NCBI GenBank assembly: GCA_902624275.1 | Contig: CACNWW010000001.1 | Coordinates: 1 to 55,000, forward strand | Direction of reading: 5' to 3' | Source of the DNA: an uncultured Fidelibacterota bacterium | GTDB lineage: Bacteria > Fidelibacterota > Marinisomatia > Marinisomatales > Marinisomataceae | DNA: 55,000 nt | Shown: in pieces, positions 34,736-43,859 of the stretch | Numbering within the stretch: position 1 is the first letter of the stretch | How the letters are laid out: each line of letters opens with the position of its first letter | The notes under the pieces: generated by a model | Told to the model about the DNA's origin: nothing | Databases searched by the model: none | Seen by the model: only the letters and a program-made list of their open reading frames with translations | Program-made: the position numbers and the translations under genes

Positions 34736-36802
34736 TTACCTGAAGTTCTTTAACAAGACCATAACTTTAGGCTTAAAAAGATAAAAACACATGAAAAGCA
34801 TAATAAGATTTGAAACTGTATGTAAAATTTTAAATAAACCATTATCATATTCAAAAATTATCTTATTTGTTCCAGCTTTCACTTCAACTGCTCTCAAAAC
34901 ACTGTTTGCTCTAAAAACTTCTACTTCAGAGGCATCAATATAGGCTTTCCATCTAACAGGATAATAAATTTCACTTAACACTAATAGTCCTTTTTCATTT
35001 GCTTTATAATCAATAATGATTTTTTCAACGTCCCAATCAATATTAAGAATTTTACCAATTTTATACCTTGAATCATCTAGTTTATCAACTATCGCAGTTT
35101 TTGATGGATCAAATGCAGATGCGTTCAAATAATTATACAAATTTTGATCTTCTTTAATCACATCTTTTACAAACCAAGCTCTTGGATTACTTTGATCTAA
35201 ATTATAAATATAAACTTTCTTTCTTCCATTGACTGATTGAAAAATGGACTCTTTTTCTAGTATAAGTTTGGGGTGAGAAATTTCAATAGGGCTAATAAAA
35301 TATTTTACATTTAAAAATTGTAATACTGGTATTGAAAGTAAGTTATTTGTGTTCTTTAGCAATTCAGAATAATGACCAAATTTTGCTGGATGATATCCTC
35401 CAACTGATTCAATACCATGATATTTAAATTTTGGATCAGTAAACAAAGAACCTGCAGGGTAAATTCTATTTAAACCAAGGTTTTCCTTTAAAAAGATTAT
35501 TGTTTCGTCCTCATTAAATACTGACTCAAAGTTTTCAATAGTTGTAATTTGGTTTTGTTGGCCTGAATCTTGTCTCGGATTGATAATTCTACTATCAACC
35601 CTATATATATCAATCAAGGATATTAACAAAAATATATAAAAAATTGTCTGTGTCTGAATTTGAGGAAATTTATTCCTAATTATTTCAAGAGTATCTTTTA
35701 AGCCATAAGCGCATAAGATATACATGCAAAAATTTGATACAATGAGAATCATGCTTGGAACTCTAAAGCTGCTAAAAAAAGGTAAATAATTATAGAAGAA
35801 TTGGTAAAAGATTTCGAAATACTTTCCAAAAGATAATAGAATTGAAATTACTAATACCGTCCAAAAAAATAATCTCAAGCTGTTTAACTTTCTTAATGAT
35901 AAAAAAGCAAATAATAGTACGGGCAATCCAACATAATTTGGGAAATCAGTAAAAGGCATAAAACCCGTATAAGTTGAACCTCCGAATCCAAAGAAATTAG
36001 GCATGAGATATGTCAATAATTCCTTAGGGTGCATAGACCAATTTGTTGCATAAGCAAAACTACCCATATTGCTAGATCTAATTGACATTTCACGGTAATC
36101 CAAGGATGGTAAGTAAATATGTGAAGCAATTAAGAGTGCAATAATAATTCCTGAAAAGAATAAAGCAGCATATTTTTTATTTCTATTTTGATAAAAAGAA
36201 TAAATGAAGAAAGATCCCAACAACATACAACTATAATAAGCTATTTGGACATGCGCTCTTTGTAATTGCAAGCCTAGAAACAAAGCAAATAAAAGCATAT
36301 TGAAAATTGATTGTTCATCTTTCAATCTTAAAAGCAATAATAATGTAATTGGAAAAAAAGCGGCAGTCATCATCTGACTTCCATGCCCATAAACAATCAT
36401 AGTGATTAAAAAAGGATTTAACATCCAAAGCAATCCTGAAATAAATGCAATTTTATTATTTTGAATAAGCTTTTGAACCAAATAAAACATACTTACTGCA
36501 GAAAAAACTAGATGAATAAATTGAATATTTAAGTCTGAAACCCCTAGCAAATCTAAAAAGTAGCTTGGCAGATATAGTAGATTGACATAAGTAAATGCTT
36601 CCAAGGTTGGCATTCCAGAAAAAATCCATGGTTGCCATTGTGGCCACTCTGATGAAGCCAATCTAATCTGATCAAGAATATGATGTATGGCATAAGGATT
36701 AAAAGAGTCACCGGAGGCAAATGTATTTCCAAAGATTATAACATCATTAAAAAAGAATAAAACGAAAATAGAATAAATTAGAATTATGATAGAAAGATAC
36801 AT
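34736..36802 (-). CDS. YfhO-like polytopic membrane glycosyltransferase family protein
   Basis: A 688-residue membrane protein with about eleven to thirteen segments, an early periplasmic loop with ASGDSFNPYAIHHIL and WQPWIFSGMPTLEA, and a soluble C-terminal region containing LSEIYYPVRWKAYID. This is the layout of YfhO/GT-C-like proteins. In Bacillus, YfhO uses a polyprenyl-phosphate sugar made by the GT2 enzyme CsbB to decorate a surface polymer. The same run contains a matching GT2 and a flippase, suggesting an analogous role here. Family assignment is by pattern, and function is inference. Confidence 0.7.
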   Translation of the reverse strand: MYLSIIILIYSIFVLFFFNDVIIFGNTFASGDSFNPYAIHHILDQIRLASSEWPQWQPWIFSGMPTLEAFTYVNLLYLPSYFLDLLGVSDLNIQFIHLVFSAVSMFYLVQKLIQNNKIAFISGLLWMLNPFLITMIVYGHGSQMMTAAFFPITLLLLLRLKDEQSIFNMLLFALFLGLQLQRAHVQIAYYSCMLLGSFFIYSFYQNRNKKYAALFFSGIIIALLIASHIYLPSLDYREMSIRSSNMGSFAYATNWSMHPKELLTYLMPNFFGFGGSTYTGFMPFTDFPNYVGLPVLLFAFLSLRKLNSLRLFFWTVLVISILLSFGKYFEIFYQFFYNYLPFFSSFRVPSMILIVSNFCMYILCAYGLKDTLEIIRNKFPQIQTQTIFYIFLLISLIDIYRVDSRIINPRQDSGQQNQITTIENFESVFNEDETIIFLKENLGLNRIYPAGSLFTDPKFKYHGIESVGGYHPAKFGHYSELLKNTNNLLSIPVLQFLNVKYFISPIEISHPKLILEKESIFQSVNGRKKVYIYNLDQSNPRAWFVKDVIKEDQNLYNYLNASAFDPSKTAIVDKLDDSRYKIGKILNIDWDVEKIIIDYKANEKGLLVLSEIYYPVRWKAYIDASEVEVFRANSVLRAVEVKAGTNKIIFEYDNGLFKILHTVSNLIMLFMCFYLFKPKVMVLLKNFR

Positions 36803-36803
36803 T

Positions 36804-38315
36804 TTAAATTAATTTTGTTTTAAATGAGTTAATTAGTTCTTTATCCTCCTCATCAAAACCCATTAAAAAATAAATAAGGAAATAAGTCAACAAGACCAAT
36901 GCAAAATGAACTAGCAGGTAAACTATTAAATTTAGGATGTTATCTAAACTAAATAGGTTTAAAAAAATATTTTTGGCATTAGAGTAGATTAAAAATGTAA
37001 TTATACCAGTGACAATTGGCTTGATAAGCTTTATTGAAAACAAATTCAATTTCATTAAAACTATATTTTCAATAAATCTTAAGATACTCAGAATAAATAG
37101 AGCTATCGCCGTTGATAAAGCTGCGCCTACTATACCATATAGAGGGATTAAAATATAATTCAATGAAATATTCAAAATTAGGGCGATTGAAACATTAATT
37201 AAATTAATTGAAGTATTTCCACTCATAGAAAGTGTTGATGAACCTAAACCAAAAATTGTTTGAATGAAAATTCCAGTTAATAGAATCTTTAACGCAAAAG
37301 CATTATCAAATTCTGAACCAAATAGCAATAACATTGGGCTTGCAAAAACAAATAAAAATATAAATACTGGCAAAGAAAACATTAAAATATACTTTGAGGA
37401 AGATTGATAAGATTCTTTCATTCCTGGAAAATTTTTATTGAAATAATGTTCTGAAAATATTGGTGCAAAAATTCCAGCAAAAGCAAATAAAATCATTCTA
37501 ACTAATCCAGCTGTTCGATCTATAGGATGATACATTCCAACATCAATAGCACTTGATAAAACTCCTAACATTACTATATCAACCCAATGCATTATAATGC
37601 CAATCGCCGAAACAAACATTAATGGTATAGAAAATCTTAAAATTTCTTCATCAACTTTAGAATTAATAATATTCTTAAGACTAATTTGTGCAAAATTTCT
37701 CAAAAATTTTATGATGAAGATTAAACCAATAACAGCTGAAGTTACTGTTGGTATCAAAATCGATAGTTTTGTACCAAGAAAGTAGTATGATGCTAAAAAT
37801 CCAATCAAGAGCGTAAGAGGATTTACAATTTGATTTACAAAGATTTTATATTTTAAAATTTTAAATGCTTGGGTAGCAAAAGAAGATATTAGAGTTAAAA
37901 CGGTAAAAGGAAGACTTATTGCAAATACTTTTATAACTGTTATTAAAAATTTTTCTTCGTTCAACAGATTATTAACAATGAAATCAGCAGATAAAAATAA
38001 AATAATAGAAATTATGATACTAGATAATAGTCCAGCTTTTAAAGATGAATAAATAGAATTATTAACATTCTGTGAATTTTCGGTATCCCTACTTACAAAC
38101 CTTAAAACACCATTATCAAGTCCCATTAATGCAAATATTTCTGCAATTCTTGTAACAGCATTTCCTAAAGAATAAATACCTAACATCTGTGCGCCAAGAA
38201 ATCTTGCCATTACTATTGAAAATATATATCTGAAAACTGAACCTAATGTCATTCCAGAGAATGAAATAAAAGCTTCACTTAGAATTGTTTTCTGATTGGA
38301 TGGTTTGCTGCTCAT
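36804..38315 (-). CDS. Oligosaccharide flippase (Wzx/MOP superfamily)
   Basis: A 503-residue protein with about fourteen hydrophobic segments and the N-terminal pattern FISFSGMTLGSVFRYIFSIVM, typical of polysaccharide-biosynthesis flippases in the MOP superfamily. These proteins move undecaprenyl-linked oligosaccharides from the cytosolic to the periplasmic side. The gene sits between a GT2 gene (four-base overlap) and the YfhO-like gene (one-base gap), so a lipid-linked glycan is its probable cargo. The specific sugar is unknown. Confidence 0.85.
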   Translation of the reverse strand: MSSKPSNQKTILSEAFISFSGMTLGSVFRYIFSIVMARFLGAQMLGIYSLGNAVTRIAEIFALMGLDNGVLRFVSRDTENSQNVNNSIYSSLKAGLLSSIIISIILFLSADFIVNNLLNEEKFLITVIKVFAISLPFTVLTLISSFATQAFKILKYKIFVNQIVNPLTLLIGFLASYYFLGTKLSILIPTVTSAVIGLIFIIKFLRNFAQISLKNIINSKVDEEILRFSIPLMFVSAIGIIMHWVDIVMLGVLSSAIDVGMYHPIDRTAGLVRMILFAFAGIFAPIFSEHYFNKNFPGMKESYQSSSKYILMFSLPVFIFLFVFASPMLLLFGSEFDNAFALKILLTGIFIQTIFGLGSSTLSMSGNTSINLINVSIALILNISLNYILIPLYGIVGAALSTAIALFILSILRFIENIVLMKLNLFSIKLIKPIVTGIITFLIYSNAKNIFLNLFSLDNILNLIVYLLVHFALVLLTYFLIYFLMGFDEEDKELINSFKTKLI

Positions 38316-39160
38316 TTATTTCTTAAATATAACCATCTTATAAATTGAAATGGTAAATGAAATAATATCCAATAAAAAGATATAGAAATTAATTGGATTC
38401 CCGTCGCATGCTTCCAGAAGAGTTTCAATTGATTTTTTATCTTCATAAAATTTTTCATATAAGAATGTTCTCCTAAAGATTGAGAAACATTATGGAGAAT
38501 TACAGATTTTGGAGCATAAATTATATTTCTATTTAATTGACTGGCTTTTAATGATAAATCAACATCTTCACAGTACATATCAAATGTTTCGTCAAAAAAA
38601 TTAAGTTTTTTTAAATCTTCAAACCTTAAGCACATGCAGCAACCAGTAGCATAATGTGTTTCATTTATGAATGAATATTTTGGTCCATCGAAATCTCTTA
38701 TACCAATATGATAAATTAAACCCCTCCATAAATCTACAACCCCTCCGGCGTACCAAATTTTATTGATATTTGATGAGTATAATATCTTTGGTGTTGAAAT
38801 AATTGCTTTTTGATCTTTCACTAAAGGATTAATTAATTCGTCAATAAAATTTCTGCTAACTATTGTATCGTCGTTTAAAAGGATGATAAAATCATTATCT
38901 TCAACATTTATTTTCTTCAAACCTTCGTTATATCCTCTTCCAAATTTAAAGTTTTTACTATTTTTTATCGTTTGAACATTCGGAAAATTTTCAGAAATCA
39001 TTTTTAATGAATCATCCGATGAATTATTGTCAATTACAGAAATGGTAAAATTTTTATGATCAACATTTTCAATTGATTCTAAACATCTTTTTAAAATTTT
39101 ATTGTTATTCCACGTTAGAATAACAATGTGAACTTTATAGGATTCTGAAATTTCAATCAT
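38312..39160 (-). CDS. GT2-family glycosyltransferase (rhamnosyltransferase-like)
   Basis: A 282-residue family 2 enzyme: VHIVILTWNNNKILKRCLES at the start, SVIDNNSSDDS for nucleotide-sugar binding, and LLNDDTIVS as the DxD-like metal motif. The C-terminal hydrophobic stretch (FYWILFHLPFQFIRW) suggests membrane association. I place the start at ATG 39160, which overlaps the GT4 stop by eight bases; the longer frame to 39181 would need a TTG start. It adds one sugar to a lipid-linked glycan or similar acceptor; donor and acceptor are unknown. Confidence 0.87.
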   Translation of the reverse strand: MIEISESYKVHIVILTWNNNKILKRCLESIENVDHKNFTISVIDNNSSDDSLKMISENFPNVQTIKNSKNFKFGRGYNEGLKKINVEDNDFIILLNDDTIVSRNFIDELINPLVKDQKAIISTPKILYSSNINKIWYAGGVVDLWRGLIYHIGIRDFDGPKYSFINETHYATGCCMCLRFEDLKKLNFFDETFDMYCEDVDLSLKASQLNRNIIYAPKSVILHNVSQSLGEHSYMKNFMKIKNQLKLFWKHATGIQLISISFYWILFHLPFQFIRWLYLRNK

Positions 39161-40268
39161 AAAGCTGTAATGTTCTTTCAAATTCTTCCCAAGAAAAATT
39201 CTTTTTATGATTAGATATATTTTTAGTCATTATATCATACATATTATTATTAAAAAACGAATGAATTGATAGAGCAACTTCATCTTCATTTGGATCTACA
39301 ATATATCCAGTTTCTTTTTCAACAATATAATCTTTAAGCCCTCCTTTAGATGACACAATAGCAGGCAAATTAAAGTTCATAGAAAGCGATAGGATTCCAC
39401 TTTGTGTTGCTTGCTTATATGGAAGAACGATTAAGTCTGAGCTAAGGAAATATTTGCTTAGATCTTCCTTGCTAACAAAGTTAGGATGAATAATAAATGA
39501 ACTTTCAAGTCCATACTCTTTTATTTTATTCAAATAATTACTCAAATCAGTATAGGGCTCACCAACTATAAATACTTTCAAATTTGGTATCTTTATTTTA
39601 AGGCGATTTACGGCATTAATTAATATATCTAGACCTTTATAAGGTCTAATGAGACCAAAAAATAGTATCGTTGGGTCAGATTTTAACCCAAGATTATTTT
39701 TAAATCTTTCTCTATCATCAATGTTATAATCAATTTCATATATTGGATGAAATGAATTAATGATTTTAGCTTTTAAATTATATCTTTTGATTCTTTTCAT
39801 TTCATTTTTATTCATAACTACTAGATGAGTTCCTTCTTTGAGCATTTTTTTTAGAAAAAATTTTTGAAATGGAAAATTTTGATGAGATTTAGCATTATGA
39901 ATTAAGAAATAGACTTTTTTTGTATTTATTCTTTTAGCAATATATGAATACATGATAGAAAAAAAAGGATGCCAATAAGAAAAAATGATGATATCTGTAT
40001 TTAATTCATTGATTTTCTTAATTACTTTTCTCCAAGAAAAAATATTCAATGGATTTAAAATTCTTAATGATGAATTATTATTTGATACATTGTTTTTATA
40101 TTGGGACTTGCCTGGAAAAAAAATTTTAGGATATAATTTTTTGAAATTTAAAATGGTTACATCATGACTATTTTTTAATTGAGTAACTAAATGATGATTA
40201 AAATCTGAAATACCCCCTCTAAAAGGAGAATAAGGACCAATAGAAACAATTTTTAAATTATTATTCAA
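39153..40268 (-). CDS. GT4-family glycosyltransferase
   Basis: A 371-residue GT-B fold enzyme. The N-terminal domain starts NLKIVSIGPYSPFRGGISDF, and the C-terminal donor-binding domain has ILFFGLIRPYKGLDIL and then the ExxG-type segment GGLKDYIVEKETGYIV. The start is TTG at 40268, overlapping the stop of the upstream GT2 by eight bases; no ATG is available before the first strand. It is likely to build a surface oligosaccharide with its neighbours; the sugar is unknown. Confidence 0.87.
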   Translation of the reverse strand: MNNNLKIVSIGPYSPFRGGISDFNHHLVTQLKNSHDVTILNFKKLYPKIFFPGKSQYKNNVSNNNSSLRILNPLNIFSWRKVIKKINELNTDIIIFSYWHPFFSIMYSYIAKRINTKKVYFLIHNAKSHQNFPFQKFFLKKMLKEGTHLVVMNKNEMKRIKRYNLKAKIINSFHPIYEIDYNIDDRERFKNNLGLKSDPTILFFGLIRPYKGLDILINAVNRLKIKIPNLKVFIVGEPYTDLSNYLNKIKEYGLESSFIIHPNFVSKEDLSKYFLSSDLIVLPYKQATQSGILSLSMNFNLPAIVSSKGGLKDYIVEKETGYIVDPNEDEVALSIHSFFNNNMYDIMTKNISNHKKNFSWEEFERTLQLYD

Positions 40269-41184
40269 TTACTTCTTTAATGAAATTTTTTGTTTTATGA
40301 TTTTTATTTACAATTATTTCACCAATTAATCCAAAAGTAAATAATTGCACACCAGTAATTATTAACAAGCTCCCAAAAATTATCATAGCTATGTGCTGTT
40401 GAAATGAGTGTAGCAAAACATACTTACAATAAAGAACATATATCTCCGCTATTAACCCAAACAATATTGATAAAAATCCAACCATTCCAAAAAAATGCAA
40501 GGGCCTGTCCATATACTTTCCAAGAAATAAGATTGTCATAAAATCAAAAAAACCATGTTTATATCTTTCAGCTCCATATTTTGATTTCCCAAATTTACGT
40601 TCTCGATGATTTACAGGTATTTCCTTTACATTAAACCCTTTTTGATGAGCTAATAAAGGAATATATCTATGTCTACCTCCATAAAGATTTAAAGACTTGG
40701 CCACTTCTTTTTTTAAGACCTTAATTCCGGTGTTTGAATCTCTAATTTTTAATCCACTAAAAAGTTTTATAAAAAAATTGAATATTTTTGATGCAATTTT
40801 TTTCTCTAAAGGATCTAATCTATCTTTCTTCCATCCTACAATTACGTCATCTTCATTTAAATCACGAACAAGATTGATAATCTCTTTTGGATCATCTTGA
40901 AGATCACCATCTAATGTAGCTATTAATTCATTTGAAGCAATATCAATACCTGATTGAAGTGCTACAGACTTTCCATAGTTTCTATAAAGGTTAATGAGCT
41001 TCCAGGTAGAATGATTTGCAATTTCATTTTCAATCAATTTTTGGGACATATCGGACGAACCATCATTTATAAAAATAATTTCAATTGATTGATTATTTTC
41101 AAAACTGGATTTCAACTCGTAAAATAATGCTTGAAGAGATTCTTCCTCATTATATATAGGTATAAGTATAGATAAGCTTTTCAT
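40261..41184 (-). CDS. GT2 polyprenyl-phosphate glycosyltransferase (DPM1/GtrB/CsbB-like)
   Basis: A 307-residue protein with the dolichol-phosphate-sugar synthase plan: a catalytic domain with FINDGSSD (38-45) and LDGDLQDDP (91-99), the FGKSKYG block before the membrane, and two C-terminal membrane segments (about 230-255 and 263-290). Relatives GtrB, ArnC and CsbB move glucose, aminoarabinose or GlcNAc onto undecaprenyl phosphate. In this operon its product could feed the YfhO-like protein. The sugar cannot be told from sequence. Its start shares one base with the upstream LolB-like stop. Confidence 0.86.
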   Translation of the reverse strand: MKSLSILIPIYNEEESLQALFYELKSSFENNQSIEIIFINDGSSDMSQKLIENEIANHSTWKLINLYRNYGKSVALQSGIDIASNELIATLDGDLQDDPKEIINLVRDLNEDDVIVGWKKDRLDPLEKKIASKIFNFFIKLFSGLKIRDSNTGIKVLKKEVAKSLNLYGGRHRYIPLLAHQKGFNVKEIPVNHRERKFGKSKYGAERYKHGFFDFMTILFLGKYMDRPLHFFGMVGFLSILFGLIAEIYVLYCKYVLLHSFQQHIAMIIFGSLLIITGVQLFTFGLIGEIIVNKNHKTKNFIKEVIE

Positions 41185-41744
41185 TATTCAAAATTTCTTC
41201 TATTAAATTTTAACGTATAGTTCTGTTTATCATTATTAAGTAAAAATACAATCTCGTTTAGATAATTACTACCATCAATTGAAATCAACTTAGTTGTAAT
41301 GACGTATGAATTTCTCAATTGAATGTCGACTTTGTTTAATGCTTCAGTATCTCCCCAAAGAATACTTTTGTAGAAACTTGAATTCAATTGATTTGATAAA
41401 GGAAAAAATCTATTAAACTCCTCTTGAGAAATTTCAACTTTCTGGCGTACATTTAAATATCTAATTATATCATTATTTACTTCAATCATATACTGTCTTC
41501 TTCCCAAAAAATCTTTGAAAACGATAATTGAATTATTTATTGAAGATTCAAAAATAAAAGGTGAAGAAAAATTTGATTTTCCTTTGCCTTGCAGTACACC
41601 ACTACCAATAACTCTATTAAATTTTTTTTCTAATTCTTCAATTTTAATGTTCTCAGATTCTATTACTTGAATGTTATTATTAGTGGAGCAAGATGCAAAA
41701 ATAATTGCAAATAGGACAATTATAAGTTTTTTATTGAGATTCAT
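41184..41744 (-). CDS. Lipoprotein, possibly LolB-like
   Basis: A 186-residue lipoprotein with lipobox IIFASC (Cys19). The mature part is predicted mostly beta-strand: GSGVLQGKGKSNFSSPFIFESS, then NNSIIVFKDFLGRRQYMIEV, with a late NYTLKFNRRNF strand. That pattern, with a hydrophobic cavity-type barrel, resembles LolB/LolA or DUF4292 proteins that carry lipoproteins to the outer membrane, but no diagnostic motif is visible. It overlaps the TPR lipoprotein gene by 14 bases and is followed by glycosyltransferases. Confidence 0.55.
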   Translation of the reverse strand: MNLNKKLIIVLFAIIFASCSTNNNIQVIESENIKIEELEKKFNRVIGSGVLQGKGKSNFSSPFIFESSINNSIIVFKDFLGRRQYMIEVNNDIIRYLNVRQKVEISQEEFNRFFPLSNQLNSSFYKSILWGDTEALNKVDIQLRNSYVITTKLISIDGSNYLNEIVFLLNNDKQNYTLKFNRRNFE

Positions 41745-43341
41745 ATGAAGAAATCTTTGTTTTTAGCTGTTCGTTATCTTCATCTAACAATAATGCCTTA
41801 TTATAAAAAATAAGTGCTTCATCTATTTCTTCTACACTTATTAATATATCCCCATAGTGCTCAAGAATTACCGCGCTTGAATCATCATATATTAATGCTT
41901 GAGCAATAAAATCTTTCGCTTTTTCAAATTCAGATAATTTGTAATAAATCCATCCAATTGTGTCTAAGTAAGCTGACACATCTGGGCTTATTTGTATGGC
42001 TTTCTTAGCTAGAGTCAAAGCATATTCTAAATCTTCATCTCTTTCAACTAGGCTATAAGCAAAATTATTATAGGCTTGAGCATCTCTGTCATTCAAAGCA
42101 ATTAATTTTGTGTACAACTCGTCAGATTTATCCCATTTTTCAATTTGATCATACGTCATTGCTAATCCATGCATGGCTGCTACAGATTTTTGATCAATTA
42201 ATAATGACTTACTATAGAATTTTTCTGCTTCATTAAAATTTCTTGCTGAATAATTTGCTAATCCCAAAAAATAGTTTACTTCAAAGTCGTTCGGAAATAT
42301 TGATACCGCTATATTAAGTTCATCTATTGCCTCAAAGAAATTTTGTAAACTAATTAACGCAATTGATGAATTAATATATCCTTCCTTATCATTTGGATAA
42401 TAAGAAGTATGCTTCTTTGATGTCTCTAATGCTAAGTCATTTCTACCTATATCTCTGTATACCAATGACAAGTAATACAAAGCAAACCTGTCATTATCCT
42501 TTTGTGATAAGGACTTTTGCAAAAATTTTTCTGCGGAATCCAATTTTCCAATTCTTAGATATTCTAATGCTATTTGATTATATAGATTATTATAAAATGG
42601 GTTTGCTTTAATGGAGTCTAGATTTAATAGCTCAAGTAACTCTTGAATATTTCCACCATCATTTGATTCAAGATAACCCCTCATGTATTCTGAATTGGAA
42701 GGATCTGCTAAAAGAAGTTTTTTAAATATCTTTGATATGTCTCTATGATTTGAATTATATGCTAACTCTGCTGCAACCTCCAAAGCCAAAATTAAGTCGT
42801 TATTCTTGTTATAGGCTTCTTGATAGTAAAGCAATGCTCCATCAATATCATTTAGCTCAGCTTTTAAATCTCCAATGATAAACAGCACATCAGCATTATT
42901 GGGATCAATTTCAATTATTTGATTAAATATCAACAAGGAAGATTCATAATCATTTAAGGCAATAAACTTTTTTCCTAATGAAATCTTATAATCTAATGCA
43001 TTTTCATCCATTGCAATTGCCTGATTGGCAAATACTATACTTTTTTCATACTTTTGTAACATCCAGTAAGCTTCAGACATATTAAATAAAACTTCTGCAG
43101 AATTTGAACCAGCATCTATGGCGTCCTGAAACTCTAAAATTGCTCTTGCATAATCACCTTGTTCAAAAAACATCATTCCATCCATGAAAAATTGAACACC
43201 GCCGAAAGGATCAATAGATTCTAAAGTTTTTTCTTCTATTTTAAATTCTTCAATAGGAGATTTGGGAATTTCTGAAGATGTTGAAGCGCAATTTGCTAAA
43301 AAAATTGTGGAAATTGTAATTATTAAGTATTTCATTTTCAT
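41731..43341 (-). CDS. TPR-repeat lipoprotein
   Basis: A 536-residue lipoprotein (lipobox FLANC, Cys18) consisting almost wholly of tandem tetratricopeptide repeats, at least ten, recognisable as 34-residue units such as AEVLFNMSEAYWMLQKYEKS, then VLFIIGDLKAELNDIDGALL. Such arrays are scaffolds for protein complexes on the periplasmic face of a membrane. Two ATGs (43341, 43335) are available. It precedes the LolB-like gene with overlap, so the two may act together; partners are unknown. A weak promoter candidate lies in the 48 bases before it. Confidence 0.85.
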   Translation of the reverse strand: MKMKYLIITISTIFLANCASTSSEIPKSPIEEFKIEEKTLESIDPFGGVQFFMDGMMFFEQGDYARAILEFQDAIDAGSNSAEVLFNMSEAYWMLQKYEKSIVFANQAIAMDENALDYKISLGKKFIALNDYESSLLIFNQIIEIDPNNADVLFIIGDLKAELNDIDGALLYYQEAYNKNNDLILALEVAAELAYNSNHRDISKIFKKLLLADPSNSEYMRGYLESNDGGNIQELLELLNLDSIKANPFYNNLYNQIALEYLRIGKLDSAEKFLQKSLSQKDNDRFALYYLSLVYRDIGRNDLALETSKKHTSYYPNDKEGYINSSIALISLQNFFEAIDELNIAVSIFPNDFEVNYFLGLANYSARNFNEAEKFYSKSLLIDQKSVAAMHGLAMTYDQIEKWDKSDELYTKLIALNDRDAQAYNNFAYSLVERDEDLEYALTLAKKAIQISPDVSAYLDTIGWIYYKLSEFEKAKDFIAQALIYDDSSAVILEHYGDILISVEEIDEALIFYNKALLLDEDNEQLKTKISSYESQ

Positions 43342-43349
43342 AACTATGC

Positions 43350-43378
43350 AAATTACATCCGAGATTGGATATTTACAA
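43350..43378 (-). promoter_or_regulatory. Weak promoter candidate before the TPR lipoprotein gene
   Basis: On the minus strand TTGTAA (43373-43378), 17 bases, TAATTT (43350-43355). The boxes are only partial matches, but this is the only non-overlapping gap between the anti-sigma gene and hflX, so an internal start here is plausible. No convincing ECF-type promoter was found. Confidence 0.25.
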
Positions 43379-43389
43379 TTCTATGAAAA

Positions 43390-43857
43390 TTAATCTTTAT
43401 CGCTTACAAATGATCCATTAACATCATTTAAAAGCTCAACATCTTTAATTTCGGTATCCTCTTTTTCGGATGTATTTTCCTGCGTTACTGATTCTTCATC
43501 CGCTATAAAATAGTTGGATTGAGAAGGTTGAATTAAATAAGCTGAAAGCATGAAAATACAAAGTACAGACAGGGTAAGATAAGCAAAGTTTTTTCTTGAG
43601 AATCCCATAATTCCACTACTGATATTTTGATTATCATTTAATGCATTAATACGATCTTTAAGTTTTTTATCGAAACTATCGGAAGTTTTTAAAGAAGGAG
43701 CAGTTTTCATAATATTCATTGCATTTCGAACATCATCAACTTTTTTCTTATGTTCAGGATTTTCAGCAAGGTATTTTTCAAATTCCTTGCGTTCTTTAAT
43801 ATCCATTGAATTTTCAATCCAGTCAGATATTCTATCCTCAAATTTATTATAATCCAT
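43390..43857 (-). CDS. Probable membrane anti-sigma factor
   Basis: A 155-residue protein directly after the ECF sigma gene. It has a cytosolic N-terminal helical region (DYNKFEDRISDWIENSMD, then EFEKYLAENPEHKKKV), one membrane segment (FAYLTLSVLCIFMLSAYLI, about 90-108) and an acidic periplasmic tail. This is the anti-sigma layout, but the His-x3-Cys-x2-Cys zinc motif is absent, so it is an unusual or zinc-free type. The assignment rests on position and layout. Its ATG has a full AAGGAG site overlapping the sigma stop region. Confidence 0.72.
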   Translation of the reverse strand: MDYNKFEDRISDWIENSMDIKERKEFEKYLAENPEHKKKVDDVRNAMNIMKTAPSLKTSDSFDKKLKDRINALNDNQNISSGIMGFSRKNFAYLTLSVLCIFMLSAYLIQPSQSNYFIADEESVTQENTSEKEDTEIKDVELLNDVNGSFVSDKD

Positions 43858-43859
43858 AA

